Virus record (IMG/VR): IMGVR_UViG_3300025162_000015
Coordinates: 1 to 33,167 of that record
Source of the DNA: a virus
Strand: one strand, 5' to 3'
Length of the DNA stretch: 33,167 bases
Part shown: piece by piece, positions 16,748 to 23,250 of the stretch
How positions within the stretch are numbered: the stretch's first letter is position 1
Layout: every line of letters begins with the position of its first letter
The notes under the pieces: model-generated
Seen by the model: only the letters and a program-made list of their open reading frames with translations
What the model was told of the DNA's origin: nothing
Databases searched by the model: none
Translations under genes and position numbers: made by a program

Positions 16748-17370
16748 TGGCAATCACAATCGATGCAATATCGGGATCTGGTGCAAAAAGTAACGTTTCC
16801 AGCTTTACATGGAATCATACATGTGCCGCTAATACCATCTTAGTAGTAACTGCTTCTGGATATGATGCTGCTGGAGGCACTAGCGTTAGCGGAGTTACCT
16901 ACAACGGAGTTGCACTAACAAAACAATTAGATTCTCTAACAAACAGTAATCAAATAACTACATCCATCTGGAAATTAAATACCCCTGCAACTGGAACTCA
17001 TGCTATTGTTGTAACGTTCTCCGCATCCGGATATGACTGGACATCCGGAGGTGCAGTTTCTTTCTTTGGAGGTCTTGGAACTACTGGAAACACGGGTACA
17101 TATTTCTTATCGGGTACACCCTCCATAACTGTTACCACCACTACCGGTTCCTTAGTTGTGGACTCAATATTCAATGCTCAACAACCTATTACTTGCGGTC
17201 AAACTCAAATACAACAAGCTAATATTAATAGTGACTCAAGTGCTTCTTCCTATAAGATAGCCACTACAAATAGCACAGTAATGTCTTGGACAGGTGCGGG
17301 ACAATGCGCACAGACAGCGGTTGAGTTTTTAGCAACCCGAACTGGTGGGAGTCTATTATGGCTAATGTAA
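16747..17370 (+). CDS. Second tail fibre-like adhesin with atypical composition
   Basis: 207 residues, all-beta, with the VSGVTYNGVALTK segment and a closing EFLATRTGGSLLWLM typical of small carbohydrate-binding-like domains carried by phages and environmental bacteria. The DNA looks unlike its neighbours: more GC, and many GGA and TCC codons where neighbours prefer GGT and TCT, which suggests later acquisition. The last 13 bases overlap the next gene. Likely an exchangeable host-range module; exact role unknown. Confidence 0.55.
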   Translation: MAITIDAISGSGAKSNVSSFTWNHTCAANTILVVTASGYDAAGGTSVSGVTYNGVALTKQLDSLTNSNQITTSIWKLNTPATGTHAIVVTFSASGYDWTSGGAVSFFGGLGTTGNTGTYFLSGTPSITVTTTTGSLVVDSIFNAQQPITCGQTQIQQANINSDSSASSYKIATTNSTVMSWTGAGQCAQTAVEFLATRTGGSLLWLM

Positions 17371-17693
17371 GAGAACCCGATGTAATAAAGATGTTAATGG
17401 ATAATCAATGTTCGACTGTTGAAGCGTTAACTAAAATTTCAGAAGCACAACAAAGCACGTCAAAAAGTTTAGATAATATCGGTGAAGCCTTAACTAAAAT
17501 AAATGATTCTAATATTTTGCATTTGCAACTAACACAAGACATCGCTACGCAGGTAAATTCCACTAAGGATTTTTCTATAAGATTATTAGATTTAATCAAG
17601 TGGGTTGTCGTTGCGTCAATAACTACAATGCTGTTTATACTTGCGCGGTCTAATGGTTTGGATATTGCCCAACTCTTACCGCACATATTTTAG
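17358..17693 (+). CDS. Membrane-anchored coiled-coil protein of the lysis module (XhlA-like)
   Basis: 111 residues. Residues ~5-75 form an amphipathic helix region (repeated EALTKI ... LDNIGEALTKI), then a single transmembrane helix at ~83-100 (WVVVASITTMLFILA) and a short tail. This matches the plan of haemolysin XhlA-type proteins that work with holins. It is next to another membrane protein, an endolysin and a holin. The family is inferred from topology, not from a clear motif. Confidence 0.5.
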   Translation: MANVREPDVIKMLMDNQCSTVEALTKISEAQQSTSKSLDNIGEALTKINDSNILHLQLTQDIATQVNSTKDFSIRLLDLIKWVVVASITTMLFILARSNGLDIAQLLPHIF

Positions 17694-17699
17694 GGTGCT

Positions 17700-18053
17700 A
17701 TGGTCGAATTTTTGACCGAAGCAATTAGCGTTTTAAGGTTTGGGTTATATATATTTATAGCTGTTGAATGTATGTCTATTTTTATTTTGTACAAATATGG
17801 TTATCAACGCCACGCACCTAGCCCAATTATAAAGGCTTTATCCAATATATTTTTGTTTTCTGGAATATTTTTTGTTGTAGCTTCATTACTACCACTTGCT
17901 AACTCGTTTAGAGGTGACTTATATACGTTGGTATCTATTTCAGTTTTAATTATGGGCGTATTTATGGTCATATTTTTAGACATTTTCAGAACCGAAAGCA
18001 TGAAAGACCAGAAGAAAAACGTACCAATTTCAAAAGGAGATAAAAATGCTTAA
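17700..18053 (+). CDS. Integral membrane protein of the lysis module
   Basis: 117 residues with three predicted membrane helices (about 12-32, 46-66 and 74-95) and a charged, lysine-rich C-terminus. No family recognised. It overlaps the start of the endolysin gene by 8 bp, and an AAAGGAGA ribosome site for that gene lies in its last codons. A holin or holin-regulator role is a reasonable guess, since a second small holin-like protein follows the endolysin. Confidence 0.5.
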   Translation: MVEFLTEAISVLRFGLYIFIAVECMSIFILYKYGYQRHAPSPIIKALSNIFLFSGIFFVVASLLPLANSFRGDLYTLVSISVLIMGVFMVIFLDIFRTESMKDQKKNVPISKGDKNA

Positions 18054-18732
18054 TTATGCAGATTTTAAGGTTAAATATTTGGGTGTTCGTTGCGGTGATA
18101 CAGATGCAAATTTTGGCGAGTGTGTCGGTTTAGCAGAATTGTGGATTGATAACTTAAATTTAGGTCATGTTTGGGGAAATGCTAAGGATATTTTCGACGT
18201 CGCACCAGCAACAGATTATCTAAAGACAGTATACAAAAAAGGTGTATTTCCCGTTACGGGAGATATCATTACTTGGAACAAAACATGGGGCGGTGGCTTT
18301 GGTCATATTGCAATTATTGATTCGGTAGATAAGGTTGCAAATACATTTACTGTACTTGAACAGAATAATCCGTTGCATAACCCGCCACGTGTACATACTT
18401 ACACATCTTGGAGTGGTGTTATAGGCTGGTTACACCCCTATGTTTTAGATCAAATTAGCACTACCAACCCATCGAGTGCTACTAGCGACAATACGTTGCA
18501 ACAGCAACTAGATGATATGCGAACGAGTCGTAATGCTTGGAAAGACAAGTGTAATGAGTACGAGGGTGCTATAACAACACTTAATCAAACTATAACCGAT
18601 TTAAAGGCGAAAATAGAAACTTTGCAGCTATCAGTTTCAACAAATAAGACACCGCTATCTGAATATTCTACATCGGATAAATTGGCTAGTGTGTTGGAAG
18701 ATATAAAGGCGGTGATATTTCATGCAAAGTGA
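18046..18732 (+). CDS. Endolysin with CHAP-like amidase/peptidase domain
   Basis: 228 residues. The CHAP fold is indicated by ANFGECVGLAELW (catalytic Cys ~26), GDIITWNKTWGGGFGHIAII (catalytic His ~87) and VLEQNN (Glu ~105/Asn ~107), ending at W123LHPY. Such enzymes cut peptidoglycan stem peptides or cross-bridges. Residues ~150-195 are a predicted coiled coil (LQQQLDDMRTSRNAWKDKC), perhaps replacing a cell-wall binding domain or allowing multimers. A good AAAGGAGA site precedes the ATG, and the end overlaps the holin gene. Confidence 0.82.
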   Translation: MLNYADFKVKYLGVRCGDTDANFGECVGLAELWIDNLNLGHVWGNAKDIFDVAPATDYLKTVYKKGVFPVTGDIITWNKTWGGGFGHIAIIDSVDKVANTFTVLEQNNPLHNPPRVHTYTSWSGVIGWLHPYVLDQISTTNPSSATSDNTLQQQLDDMRTSRNAWKDKCNEYEGAITTLNQTITDLKAKIETLQLSVSTNKTPLSEYSTSDKLASVLEDIKAVIFHAK

Positions 18733-18922
18733 AAAATACAATTTGAATAAAGAGGATTTAAAGAAAATCGCTAAAGGTGCTGGTATTGCTTGCGCTGGTG
18801 CTTTGTTAACTTATATAGGTCAAAACCTAACGAATATGAATTTTGGGGAATATACGCCAGTCATAGTTGCCTTAGCGTCTATATTGGTCAATGCTGGTCT
18901 AAAATTCGTTAGTGGTAAATAG
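18722..18922 (+). CDS. Holin
   Basis: 66 residues. After a charged N-terminus (~17 residues, KEDLKKIAKG) come two hydrophobic stretches, about 18-34 (AGIACAGALLTYIGQNL) and 44-60 (PVIVALASILVNAGLKF), with a short polar turn between. It overlaps the endolysin gene by 11 bp. Size, topology and location all fit a small class II holin that lets the CHAP enzyme reach the wall. Confidence 0.7.
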   Translation: MQSEKYNLNKEDLKKIAKGAGIACAGALLTYIGQNLTNMNFGEYTPVIVALASILVNAGLKFVSGK

Positions 18923-18995
18923 TACCGCCTTTTAGATTAAAATCGATTCTAGCTAGTGTTTTGACGCAAATAACGTACAAAAAGGAGAGTGTATC

Positions 18996-19190
18996 ATGTT
19001 GCGTTTACTTTGGTTTGGAAAGTTCGAGGATTGTGACGGAAAGATACACGAAGTCCATAAATGGTTTTTTGGTGTAAGTCTTGACGCAATTCATGTCGAG
19101 GTTTTGGACTTTGTAGCCGAGAAAAAAGACAAGCAGGATTTGTGTTTGTTTTTTACGCAAATCGAGGACGTGATAGACGAAAGGAACTGA
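18996..19190 (+). CDS. Small hypothetical protein
   Basis: 64 residues, no recognised family; hydrophobic-aromatic start (MLRLLWFGKF) then a mixed charged helix. A strong GGAGAG ribosome site lies 7 nt before the ATG. The 73-bp gap upstream, after the holin, shows no clear promoter. The stop overlaps the next start (TGATG-like, one base). Confidence 0.45.
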   Translation: MLRLLWFGKFEDCDGKIHEVHKWFFGVSLDAIHVEVLDFVAEKKDKQDLCLFFTQIEDVIDERN

Positions 19191-19396
19191 TGAAACCAAA
19201 CATGCCCGTTATTAAGTGGATTGGTGTTTTCTCGTATTCAGGTGAAGAACGGCAAGTGTGTTTATGGCTTAATCCCGATAAGGACAATGCTAAGTTGTTA
19301 GCAGAGTTCAAAAGCTATATGAAGTATTCGGGTCACACATTTGTCAGGGAAATATCCGTTAAAAGAATGACGTTTGAGGGTAGGTATTCGCTTTGA
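19190..19396 (+). CDS. Small hypothetical protein
   Basis: 68 residues from the ATG that shares its A with the previous TGA. An earlier GTG in frame (19142) lies deep in the preceding gene and is unlikely. The protein is alpha/beta with VCLWLNPDKDNAKLLAEFKSYM and a basic end; no family is recognised. It overlaps the HNH gene that follows by 4 bases. Confidence 0.45.
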   Translation: MKPNMPVIKWIGVFSYSGEERQVCLWLNPDKDNAKLLAEFKSYMKYSGHTFVREISVKRMTFEGRYSL

Positions 19397-19665
19397 TTCC
19401 AAAAAACCTTGCACGGATTTGGGGTAAGGAAAAGAAATGGCAATGTGAAATTTGTGGCAGAAAATGGAAAGATGGCTTCCTGCTCGAATTTCACCATCGC
19501 AGACCTACAAGTGCAGGTGGAACTGATGAATTGGAAAACATAGAACTGTTATGTATTTTCCACCATTGGATAGCTCATATTGAACTTGAAAGACGCAACG
19601 TAGGTCATAAATCCGCTAATATTGTGGGAGCAAGATTTAAGCGAACACATGGAAAGTGGAAATAA
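19393..19665 (+). CDS. HNH nuclease-like protein (TTG start)
   Basis: 90 residues. A CEIC knuckle, then EFHHRRPTSAGGTDELENIELLCIFHH: HH for the first histidine, an Asn, and the last CxxHH complete a zinc-supported HNH fold. The only usable start is TTG at 19393, overlapping the previous TGA; upstream the frame is closed by stops at 19375 and 19381. It is the last gene before a strong terminator. HNH proteins of phages help terminase cut DNA or act as homing nucleases; since another HNH gene lies near the terminase, the role of this one is open. Confidence 0.7.
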   Translation: MIPKNLARIWGKEKKWQCEICGRKWKDGFLLEFHHRRPTSAGGTDELENIELLCIFHHWIAHIELERRNVGHKSANIVGARFKRTHGKWK

Positions 19666-19666
19666 A

Positions 19667-19705
19667 AACCCCATCGGATTTTGTTGTCCCGTGGGGTTAT
19701 TTTTC
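19667..19705 (+). terminator. Intrinsic terminator ending the late operon
   Basis: Stem AACCCCATCGG / CCGTGGGGTT (19667-19677 with 19689-19698, one bulged T) followed by TTATTTTTC. It starts at the end of the HNH gene and closes the late transcript, just before the first early promoter. Confidence 0.85.
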
Positions 19706-19708
19706 GTG

Positions 19709-19737
19709 TTTACAAAAACTGGAAAGTAGTTTATAGT
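19709..19737 (+). promoter_or_regulatory. Early promoter of the replication operon
   Basis: TTTACA at 19709-19714, 17 bp, TATAGT at 19732-19737. The predicted start (about 19744) is exactly where the 5' arm of the leader RNA stem begins. A TTTACAA half-site overlaps the -35, as in the palindromes at 21186 and 22329. Confidence 0.7.
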
Positions 19738-19743
19738 AGTTTT

Positions 19744-19843
19744 TAACTACATCTCTTAATCCTTAAAAAATTAAAACCTTGTAGTCTGCCATCTTGTGCA
19801 AGAGGTGTAGTTACTTTTTATACACAGATGGCGGACTTTAAGG
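19744..19843 (+). ncRNA. Structured leader RNA with pseudoknot topology
   Basis: Two long-range stems are visible. Stem 1 pairs 19744-19757 with 19800-19813 (14 pairs, one wobble). Stem 2 pairs 19783-19793 with 19827-19837 (11 pairs, one wobble), extended by CCTT 19777-19780 with AAGG 19840-19843. The left arm of stem 2 lies inside the loop of stem 1 and its right arm outside, so together they form a pseudoknot, or they alternate. The wobbles fit only the + strand RNA. GGAG at 19847 serves the ATG at 19857, so the fold ends just before the ribosome site and could control it. Confidence 0.6.
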
Positions 19844-19856
19844 CTTTGGAGAATTT

Positions 19857-20555
19857 ATGGCGAATAAGAGAATGTTTAACAAAAGCATTGTACAGTCTGG
19901 CAGGTTTGTATCTATGCCAGCTACAGCACAACTTCTGTATTTTCACTTGGGAATGTATGCGGACGATGATGGGTATGCCGAAGCGTTACCACTTATGCGC
20001 ATGATAAATGCTAACGAACAAGATTTAAAAGTTTTAGAGTCCAATTTATTTATCAAAATATTCGACAATTTAGTAGCATTAATTATCGACTGGAAAGAAC
20101 ACAATAAAATTCAACCAGATAGATACAATAAGGGTATTTACATTGATTTATATCCTGTAGCAATGTTAACAAAATGTAAACAAAATGTTAACAAAATGTT
20201 TACACAGGTAAGGTTAGGTAAGGTAAGGTTAGGTAAGGTAAGAAAAGATAATATCTATAGCGATGCTAAAGCATCACCAGAATTAAACAAACTTATACAA
20301 CTATTTGAACCAATCAATCCATCTTATAAGCGATTGTATTCAAACACTACACAACGTAGCGCGTTGCAAAGAATGATTGATACACACACAGTTGAAAAGA
20401 TGGAGTCTTTGCTTAAAAGGCTACCCGAAGTTATATCTCGTCCTTATGCGCCTAGAATTACTACACCTATACAGCTTGAAGCTAAAATGGGCGAATTGGT
20501 TGTATTTATTGAACAGGAAAGGAACAAAAATGTTACAAGAATTGCAAAAATGTGA
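19857..20555 (+). CDS. Replication initiator / replisome organiser-like protein
   Basis: 232 residues. The N-terminus (MANKRMFNKSIVQSGRFVSMPATAQLLYFHL, then MYADDDGYAE) is typical of the winged-helix domain of DnaD-like replisome organisers in phages of Gram-positive hosts. The C-terminal part (~140-232) is helical. The middle encodes RLGKVRLGKVRK from a tandem DNA repeat that probably is the origin itself. Such proteins melt the origin and recruit the host helicase. GGAG lies 6 nt before the ATG. It is the first gene behind the early promoter and structured leader. No helicase, primase or polymerase gene is found, so host machinery would be used. Confidence 0.7.
   Translation: MANKRMFNKSIVQSGRFVSMPATAQLLYFHLGMYADDDGYAEALPLMRMINANEQDLKVLESNLFIKIFDNLVALIIDWKEHNKIQPDRYNKGIYIDLYPVAMLTKCKQNVNKMFTQVRLGKVRLGKVRKDNIYSDAKASPELNKLIQLFEPINPSYKRLYSNTTQRSALQRMIDTHTVEKMESLLKRLPEVISRPYAPRITTPIQLEAKMGELVVFIEQERNKNVTRIAKM
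20163..20241 (+). repeat. Candidate replication origin: 11-bp and 5-bp direct repeats inside the initiator gene
   Basis: Four 11-bp units ATGTTAACAAA-type (20163-20206; positions 4-6 vary) are followed directly by seven 5-bp AGGTA/AGGTT units (20206-20240, 15-bp super-period). Neither 11 nor 5 is a multiple of three, so the repeat is not a protein repeat and is probably kept at the DNA level. Iterons inside the initiator gene are the usual origin of such phages; the 11-bp period places each box on the same helix face. Confidence 0.65.
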
Positions 20556-20901
20556 CAACAAAGAATTCGTTGCGCTATCCGAAGAAAGAAAAGGCGTATC
20601 GTGGTTAATCGTATATGGTTTGGATAAGTTTTATTTAACTGATGATGAACGCCAGTATTTTCTGGACAGTATTGAGGGCGGTGCGAAGTTTGTACAAATT
20701 AAAGGCAATATCCTGACTGACAGGTTTTCGCACATAACGAAAGTTGAAGTCGAACACGAGGATTGGAAAGATGCCCGAATTCCGTTTAGACACGAAAACG
20801 AACCAGAAATTACAGACGAAGAACAAGCAAGACGCGATAAAGCCCGTGAAAAGTGTCGTAGAATTTTAACGGAGAAAGGTATTTTAAAAAAGAAAATATG
20901 A
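20530..20901 (+). CDS. Hypothetical early protein
   Basis: 123 residues from the ATG at 20530, which has AAAGGA 7 nt upstream and overlaps the end of the initiator gene by 26 bp. Longer in-frame starts have no ribosome site. A beta-rich first half (VSWLIVYGLDKFYLTDDERQYFL) resembles a small ligand-binding or PH-like domain, then a charged helical tail ending KKKI. Function unknown; probably linked to replication. Confidence 0.5.
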   Translation: MLQELQKCDNKEFVALSEERKGVSWLIVYGLDKFYLTDDERQYFLDSIEGGAKFVQIKGNILTDRFSHITKVEVEHEDWKDARIPFRHENEPEITDEEQARRDKAREKCRRILTEKGILKKKI

Positions 20902-21182
20902 CATGGGAACAAGCAAAGCAATACGTAGACAAAATGGAATATCCAGACTTTAAGTTGTTTGAATTGGAAAAGACCGATGAGTTTCACTTGTCTGGGAAAA
21001 GCCACCACCAGCTAAACCATTACAGCCTAAAAGACAAACACATTCTAGGTTTTTTAGCTGATTTAGAGTATGCAAAATGCCCTGAATGTAACGAGGTTAG
21101 ATGGCAACGTGCTGCAATTTTTAATTATGAAACAAACGACTGTTACCAGCGTTTTTGGATTAAAGACGGCAAAACAGTCTAA
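20898..21182 (+). CDS. Hypothetical early protein with partial zinc motif
   Basis: 94 residues. CPECNEVRW near the C-terminus gives one zinc knuckle; the partner ligands might be a late Cys (NDCYQRFW) and a His. Overlaps the previous stop by 4 bases (ATGA-type). No family recognised. Last gene of the first early transcript unit, followed by a 197-bp regulatory gap. Confidence 0.45.
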   Translation: MTWEQAKQYVDKMEYPDFKLFELEKTDEFHLSGKSHHQLNHYSLKDKHILGFLADLEYAKCPECNEVRWQRAAIFNYETNDCYQRFWIKDGKTV

Positions 21183-21185
21183 TTA

Positions 21186-21214
21186 TTTACAAGTTTTGTA
21201 ATAGGTGTTATATT
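21186..21214 (+). promoter_or_regulatory. Early promoter with palindromic operator over the -35
   Basis: TTTACA at 21186-21191, 17 bp, TATATT at 21209-21214. The palindrome TTACAA-GTT-TTGTAA (21187-21201) covers the -35. The promoter at 22329 has the same palindrome in the same register. Confidence 0.7.
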
Positions 21215-21261
21215 GTTAGTGCGTAAATTCTTAACTTGCCTAGCCAATGTTTTCTTGCAGG

Positions 21262-21366
21262 ATGAATCTTAATAAATTTGTTTTACAAGGAGCATTGACA
21301 CGCCACATATCGTTTTGCGGAATTTATTTATTTAAGTTCCACCCCACACGAAGCGGTATGTGGTAG
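21262..21366 (+). CDS. Possible small leader ORF overlapping the folded RNA
   Basis: An ATG at 21262 (AGG directly before it) or an in-frame TTG at 21295 (behind AAGGAG) opens a 34- or 23-codon frame that stops at 21364-21366, exactly after the 3' arm of the hairpin at 21303-21363. The product is basic and aromatic with no known family. It could be a regulatory leader peptide, or chance. Confidence 0.25.
   Translation: MNLNKFVLQGALTRHISFCGIYLFKFHPTRSGMW
21303..21363 (+). ncRNA. Folded leader RNA (15-bp outer and 8-bp inner stem)
   Basis: Bases 21303-21317 pair with 21349-21363 over 15 consecutive positions (three wobbles), and inside it 21319-21326 pairs with 21333-21340 (8 pairs, one wobble) around a TTTATT loop. 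An ACCCCACA stretch (21341-21348) stays single-stranded. All wobbles pair only as + strand RNA. It lies in the leader of the promoter at 21186, 16 nt before the next ATG. Confidence 0.6.
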
Positions 21367-21379
21367 GTCAGTTTGAACA

Positions 21380-21649
21380 ATGAAAATAAAAACATTGTTG
21401 ACTAAAACTGCCAAAACACACTTGCTGTCAAACACAGTAAGAACAAACGGAATGATGCATTGCTCATTGTGTAAAATTGGCATTGGGGTATCACTACAGC
21501 GAATTGACGGGGTTATGGTTAGGGTTGAACACGTAAACAAAATGCCACACTACGTTATCACGCGACATGGAAAAGAATTAGTCTTGTGCGATAGTTGTTT
21601 AGTTGAACATTTAGGAAAACATAATGGATCAAAACCTATTGAAAAATGA
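21380..21649 (+). CDS. Small zinc-ribbon protein
   Basis: 89 residues with two CxxC knuckles, CSLC (~28-31) and CDSC (~70-73), separated by a beta-rich segment (GIGVSLQRIDGVMVRVEH), a four-cysteine zinc ribbon. Basic N-terminus. Such proteins in early phage regions often bind nucleic acid or host RNA polymerase, but no specific family is recognised. No good ribosome site; the folded RNA just upstream may control its start. It overlaps the next gene by 26 bp. Confidence 0.55.
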   Translation: MKIKTLLTKTAKTHLLSNTVRTNGMMHCSLCKIGIGVSLQRIDGVMVRVEHVNKMPHYVITRHGKELVLCDSCLVEHLGKHNGSKPIEK

Positions 21650-22109
21650 ATGGATTGATGAATTACTCGTTGAAGTGTCCGAAATCTTCACAGAGGGCAT
21701 TTTTGGGGCAAATATGGGGCTTGTAGAAACGTACCACACCATCGGTTGCAGGATAGTAAAAGACATTGACGTTGATGACAGAGAAAAGATGTACGGGCAA
21801 CAGATTATGCAACGTATTGGAAAATCCTTGCATATTGGCAAAACGACTTTGTACACATGCGTGAAGTTTGCGAGGGAGTATCCGACATTGGATTTATTAC
21901 CACTCGGGAAAAATATTACGTGGACAAAGGTTATAAAATTATTAAACCCACCAAAAGAACAAGCGTTGCCAGCGTTACCTGACAAAGCGTATTTAAAAGA
22001 TGTAATTGAACGTAATTTGGATTTTTTGATTGATAATTTAACACAAGGAAAAAAAGGTGTTTCGTTGTACTTGCCTTATGAGTACATCGACATCAATATG
22101 AACTTATGA
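21624..22109 (+). CDS. DUF1016 N-terminal-like (YhcG-type) protein
   Basis: 161 residues. The segment GLVETYHTIGCRIVKDI ... YGQQIMQRIGKSLHIGKTTLYTCVKFAREYP follows the pattern of the DUF1016 N-terminal domain (L-x2-TY-x2-IG-x2-I ... YG-x4-x4-L ... G-x-LY-x2-x2-F...YP), a winged-helix-like DNA-binding module. The nuclease domain usually attached in YhcG is absent here. A role in DNA binding or regulation is likely; which site it binds is unknown. Overlaps both neighbours. Confidence 0.55.
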   Translation: MDQNLLKNEWIDELLVEVSEIFTEGIFGANMGLVETYHTIGCRIVKDIDVDDREKMYGQQIMQRIGKSLHIGKTTLYTCVKFAREYPTLDLLPLGKNITWTKVIKLLNPPKEQALPALPDKAYLKDVIERNLDFLIDNLTQGKKGVSLYLPYEYIDINMNL

Positions 22110-22300
22110 TCTATAAAAAAGTAACAGAACAACTTATACACGATGATGAATTATTTGACACAGCTGAAACCTTAAATGCTATGTCTAAACGAACGGGCAT
22201 ATCAACAAATATTCTGTCCGATATACGAAACGAAAAACGTATTGTCCGCGAAGAAACTTACAAGAAATATCGTGCTAAGATTTTAGACGTTAATCAGTAA
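22106..22300 (+). CDS. Small HTH (Cro/XRE-like) regulator
   Basis: 64 residues. LNAMSKRTGISTNILSDIRNEKRIVREETYKKY is a compact helix-turn-helix of the Cro/XRE type without extra domains. It is translated from an overlapping ATGA and ends 29 bp before the strong, palindrome-bearing promoter at 22329, so it is the leading candidate for a repressor acting on the shared palindromes at 21186 and 22329. Confidence 0.6.
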   Translation: MIYKKVTEQLIHDDELFDTAETLNAMSKRTGISTNILSDIRNEKRIVREETYKKYRAKILDVNQ

Positions 22301-22328
22301 TCCTTGTATCTAAAGCAAGTATTGCCTA

Positions 22329-22357
22329 TTGACAAGACTTGTTAAGTATGTTATATT
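22329..22357 (+). promoter_or_regulatory. Strong early promoter with palindromic operator
   Basis: TTGACA at 22329-22334, 17 bp, TATATT at 22352-22357. The quasi-palindrome 22329-22345 (core ACAAGACTTGT) overlaps the -35 in the same register as at 21186. Predicted start near 22364, giving a ~25-nt leader with TTGAAAGG. Confidence 0.8.
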
Positions 22358-22380
22358 TTATTTAGTACAAACTTGAAAGG
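22357..22380 (+). promoter_or_regulatory. Shared early leader motif, copy A
   Basis: TTTATTTAGT, 6 nt, TTGAAAGG, ahead of the gene at 22389. The same two blocks recur at 23622-23642 (3-nt gap) and 24155-24177 (5-nt gap). The second block contains the ribosome site; the first may be a protein-binding or enhancer element. Confidence 0.45.
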
Positions 22381-22388
22381 TTAAATTT

Positions 22389-22649
22389 ATGAAAGAACTA
22401 TTAGATTTTAATGATTTTGCCAGTCGTATTTACTATATATTTATTTCCAATGGTATGAGCAAATCCGCATGGGATTTTGCAGGTTTTCAGGTCAAAACAG
22501 AAAAGGAACTTTATAAAAACATGCTCAAAAAAGAATGTGTATGCTCTTGTGGTAAAAAAGTTACAGACCTAGACGAAGTTGAATGGCTGTTGGAGTTTGG
22601 TTACTGCTTATCATGTGACCATGTGAAAAGTGAGGTGCAATCATGTTAA
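22389..22649 (+). CDS. Zinc-ribbon early protein
   Basis: 86 residues: a helical N-terminal half (FNDFASRIYYIFISNGMSKSAW) and a C-terminal ribbon with CVCSCGKK and CLSCDH as two knuckles. First gene behind the strongest early promoter, with TTGAAAGG about 8 nt before the ATG, so it should be among the first products after infection. Candidates include host-takeover factors; no family recognised. Overlaps the next gene by 7 bp. Confidence 0.55.
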   Translation: MKELLDFNDFASRIYYIFISNGMSKSAWDFAGFQVKTEKELYKNMLKKECVCSCGKKVTDLDEVEWLLEFGYCLSCDHVKSEVQSC

Positions 22650-23248
22650 ATATCCACGAATTAAGAGATATAAACGGAAGATTTATTTCAACCAGAGTTT
22701 ATTTATTAAAAATGTTGTTTTGGTTTGTAATGTTAAGTGCTGGAACTTTTGCCGTAACTTCATTACTTGTAACCTTTAACGATTGGTCAGCAAGACATGT
22801 TGTACAGTTTCCTGTTGTCGTAACCACTAGACCCATAATTATTGAACGTGAACCACAGAAGATACTAACACCGCTTGCACAAGAGATTTTATCAAGTACC
22901 GAACCAGCCAGTACTCTAACGGTTGGAGAACAAGCAATAATGGACACATTTGGAAAAGATGAATACAGAGTTGCTCACGCTGTTGCTAAATGTGAATCAG
23001 GTTTAAGAGCAGATGCAGTTAATTGGGAAACACACGACGTAGGTTTAATGCAAATAAATATGCCTATATGGGAAAAACCAATTAAGGAAAAATTCGGATA
23101 CACGTTAAAGGATTTATTTGACCCAAAAAAGAACGCAGAAGTTGCCCATTGGATTTGGGACAGAGGTGATGGCATTGAGGGAAACGGCAAGGGAAATTAC
23201 ACAGCTTGGGTTGCTACTACAAGTAATTGTTTCGTAAAGGAGTTATAA
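22643..23248 (+). CDS. Membrane-anchored lytic transglycosylase-like protein
   Basis: 201 residues. A short basic N-terminus is followed by one membrane helix (~20-45), a ~50-residue linker rich in Val, Pro and Glu, and an SLT/lysozyme-like domain (~97-201) with AVAKCESGLRADAVNW (catalytic Glu ~118), VGLMQINMPIW and a closing NYTAWVATTSN. The enzyme would be tethered outside the membrane and cut glycan strands. It is encoded with early genes, far from the lysis cassette, and the tape measure has no wall-cutting domain. It might be a virion-entry factor, but early expression suggests wall remodelling or exclusion of other phages. GAGGTG precedes the ATG. Confidence 0.72.
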   Translation: MLNIHELRDINGRFISTRVYLLKMLFWFVMLSAGTFAVTSLLVTFNDWSARHVVQFPVVVTTRPIIIEREPQKILTPLAQEILSSTEPASTLTVGEQAIMDTFGKDEYRVAHAVAKCESGLRADAVNWETHDVGLMQINMPIWEKPIKEKFGYTLKDLFDPKKNAEVAHWIWDRGDGIEGNGKGNYTAWVATTSNCFVKEL

Positions 23249-23250
23249 GA

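Noticed and set aside
20163-20241. CRISPR-like or microsatellite repeat
   Set aside because: Units are 11 and 5 bp without spacers, and they lie inside an initiator gene; origin iterons fit better.
21295-21323. A promoter with TTGACA at 21295 inside the folded leader
   Set aside because: No acceptable -10 hexamer lies 16-18 bp downstream; the bases are part of the leader and possible short frame.
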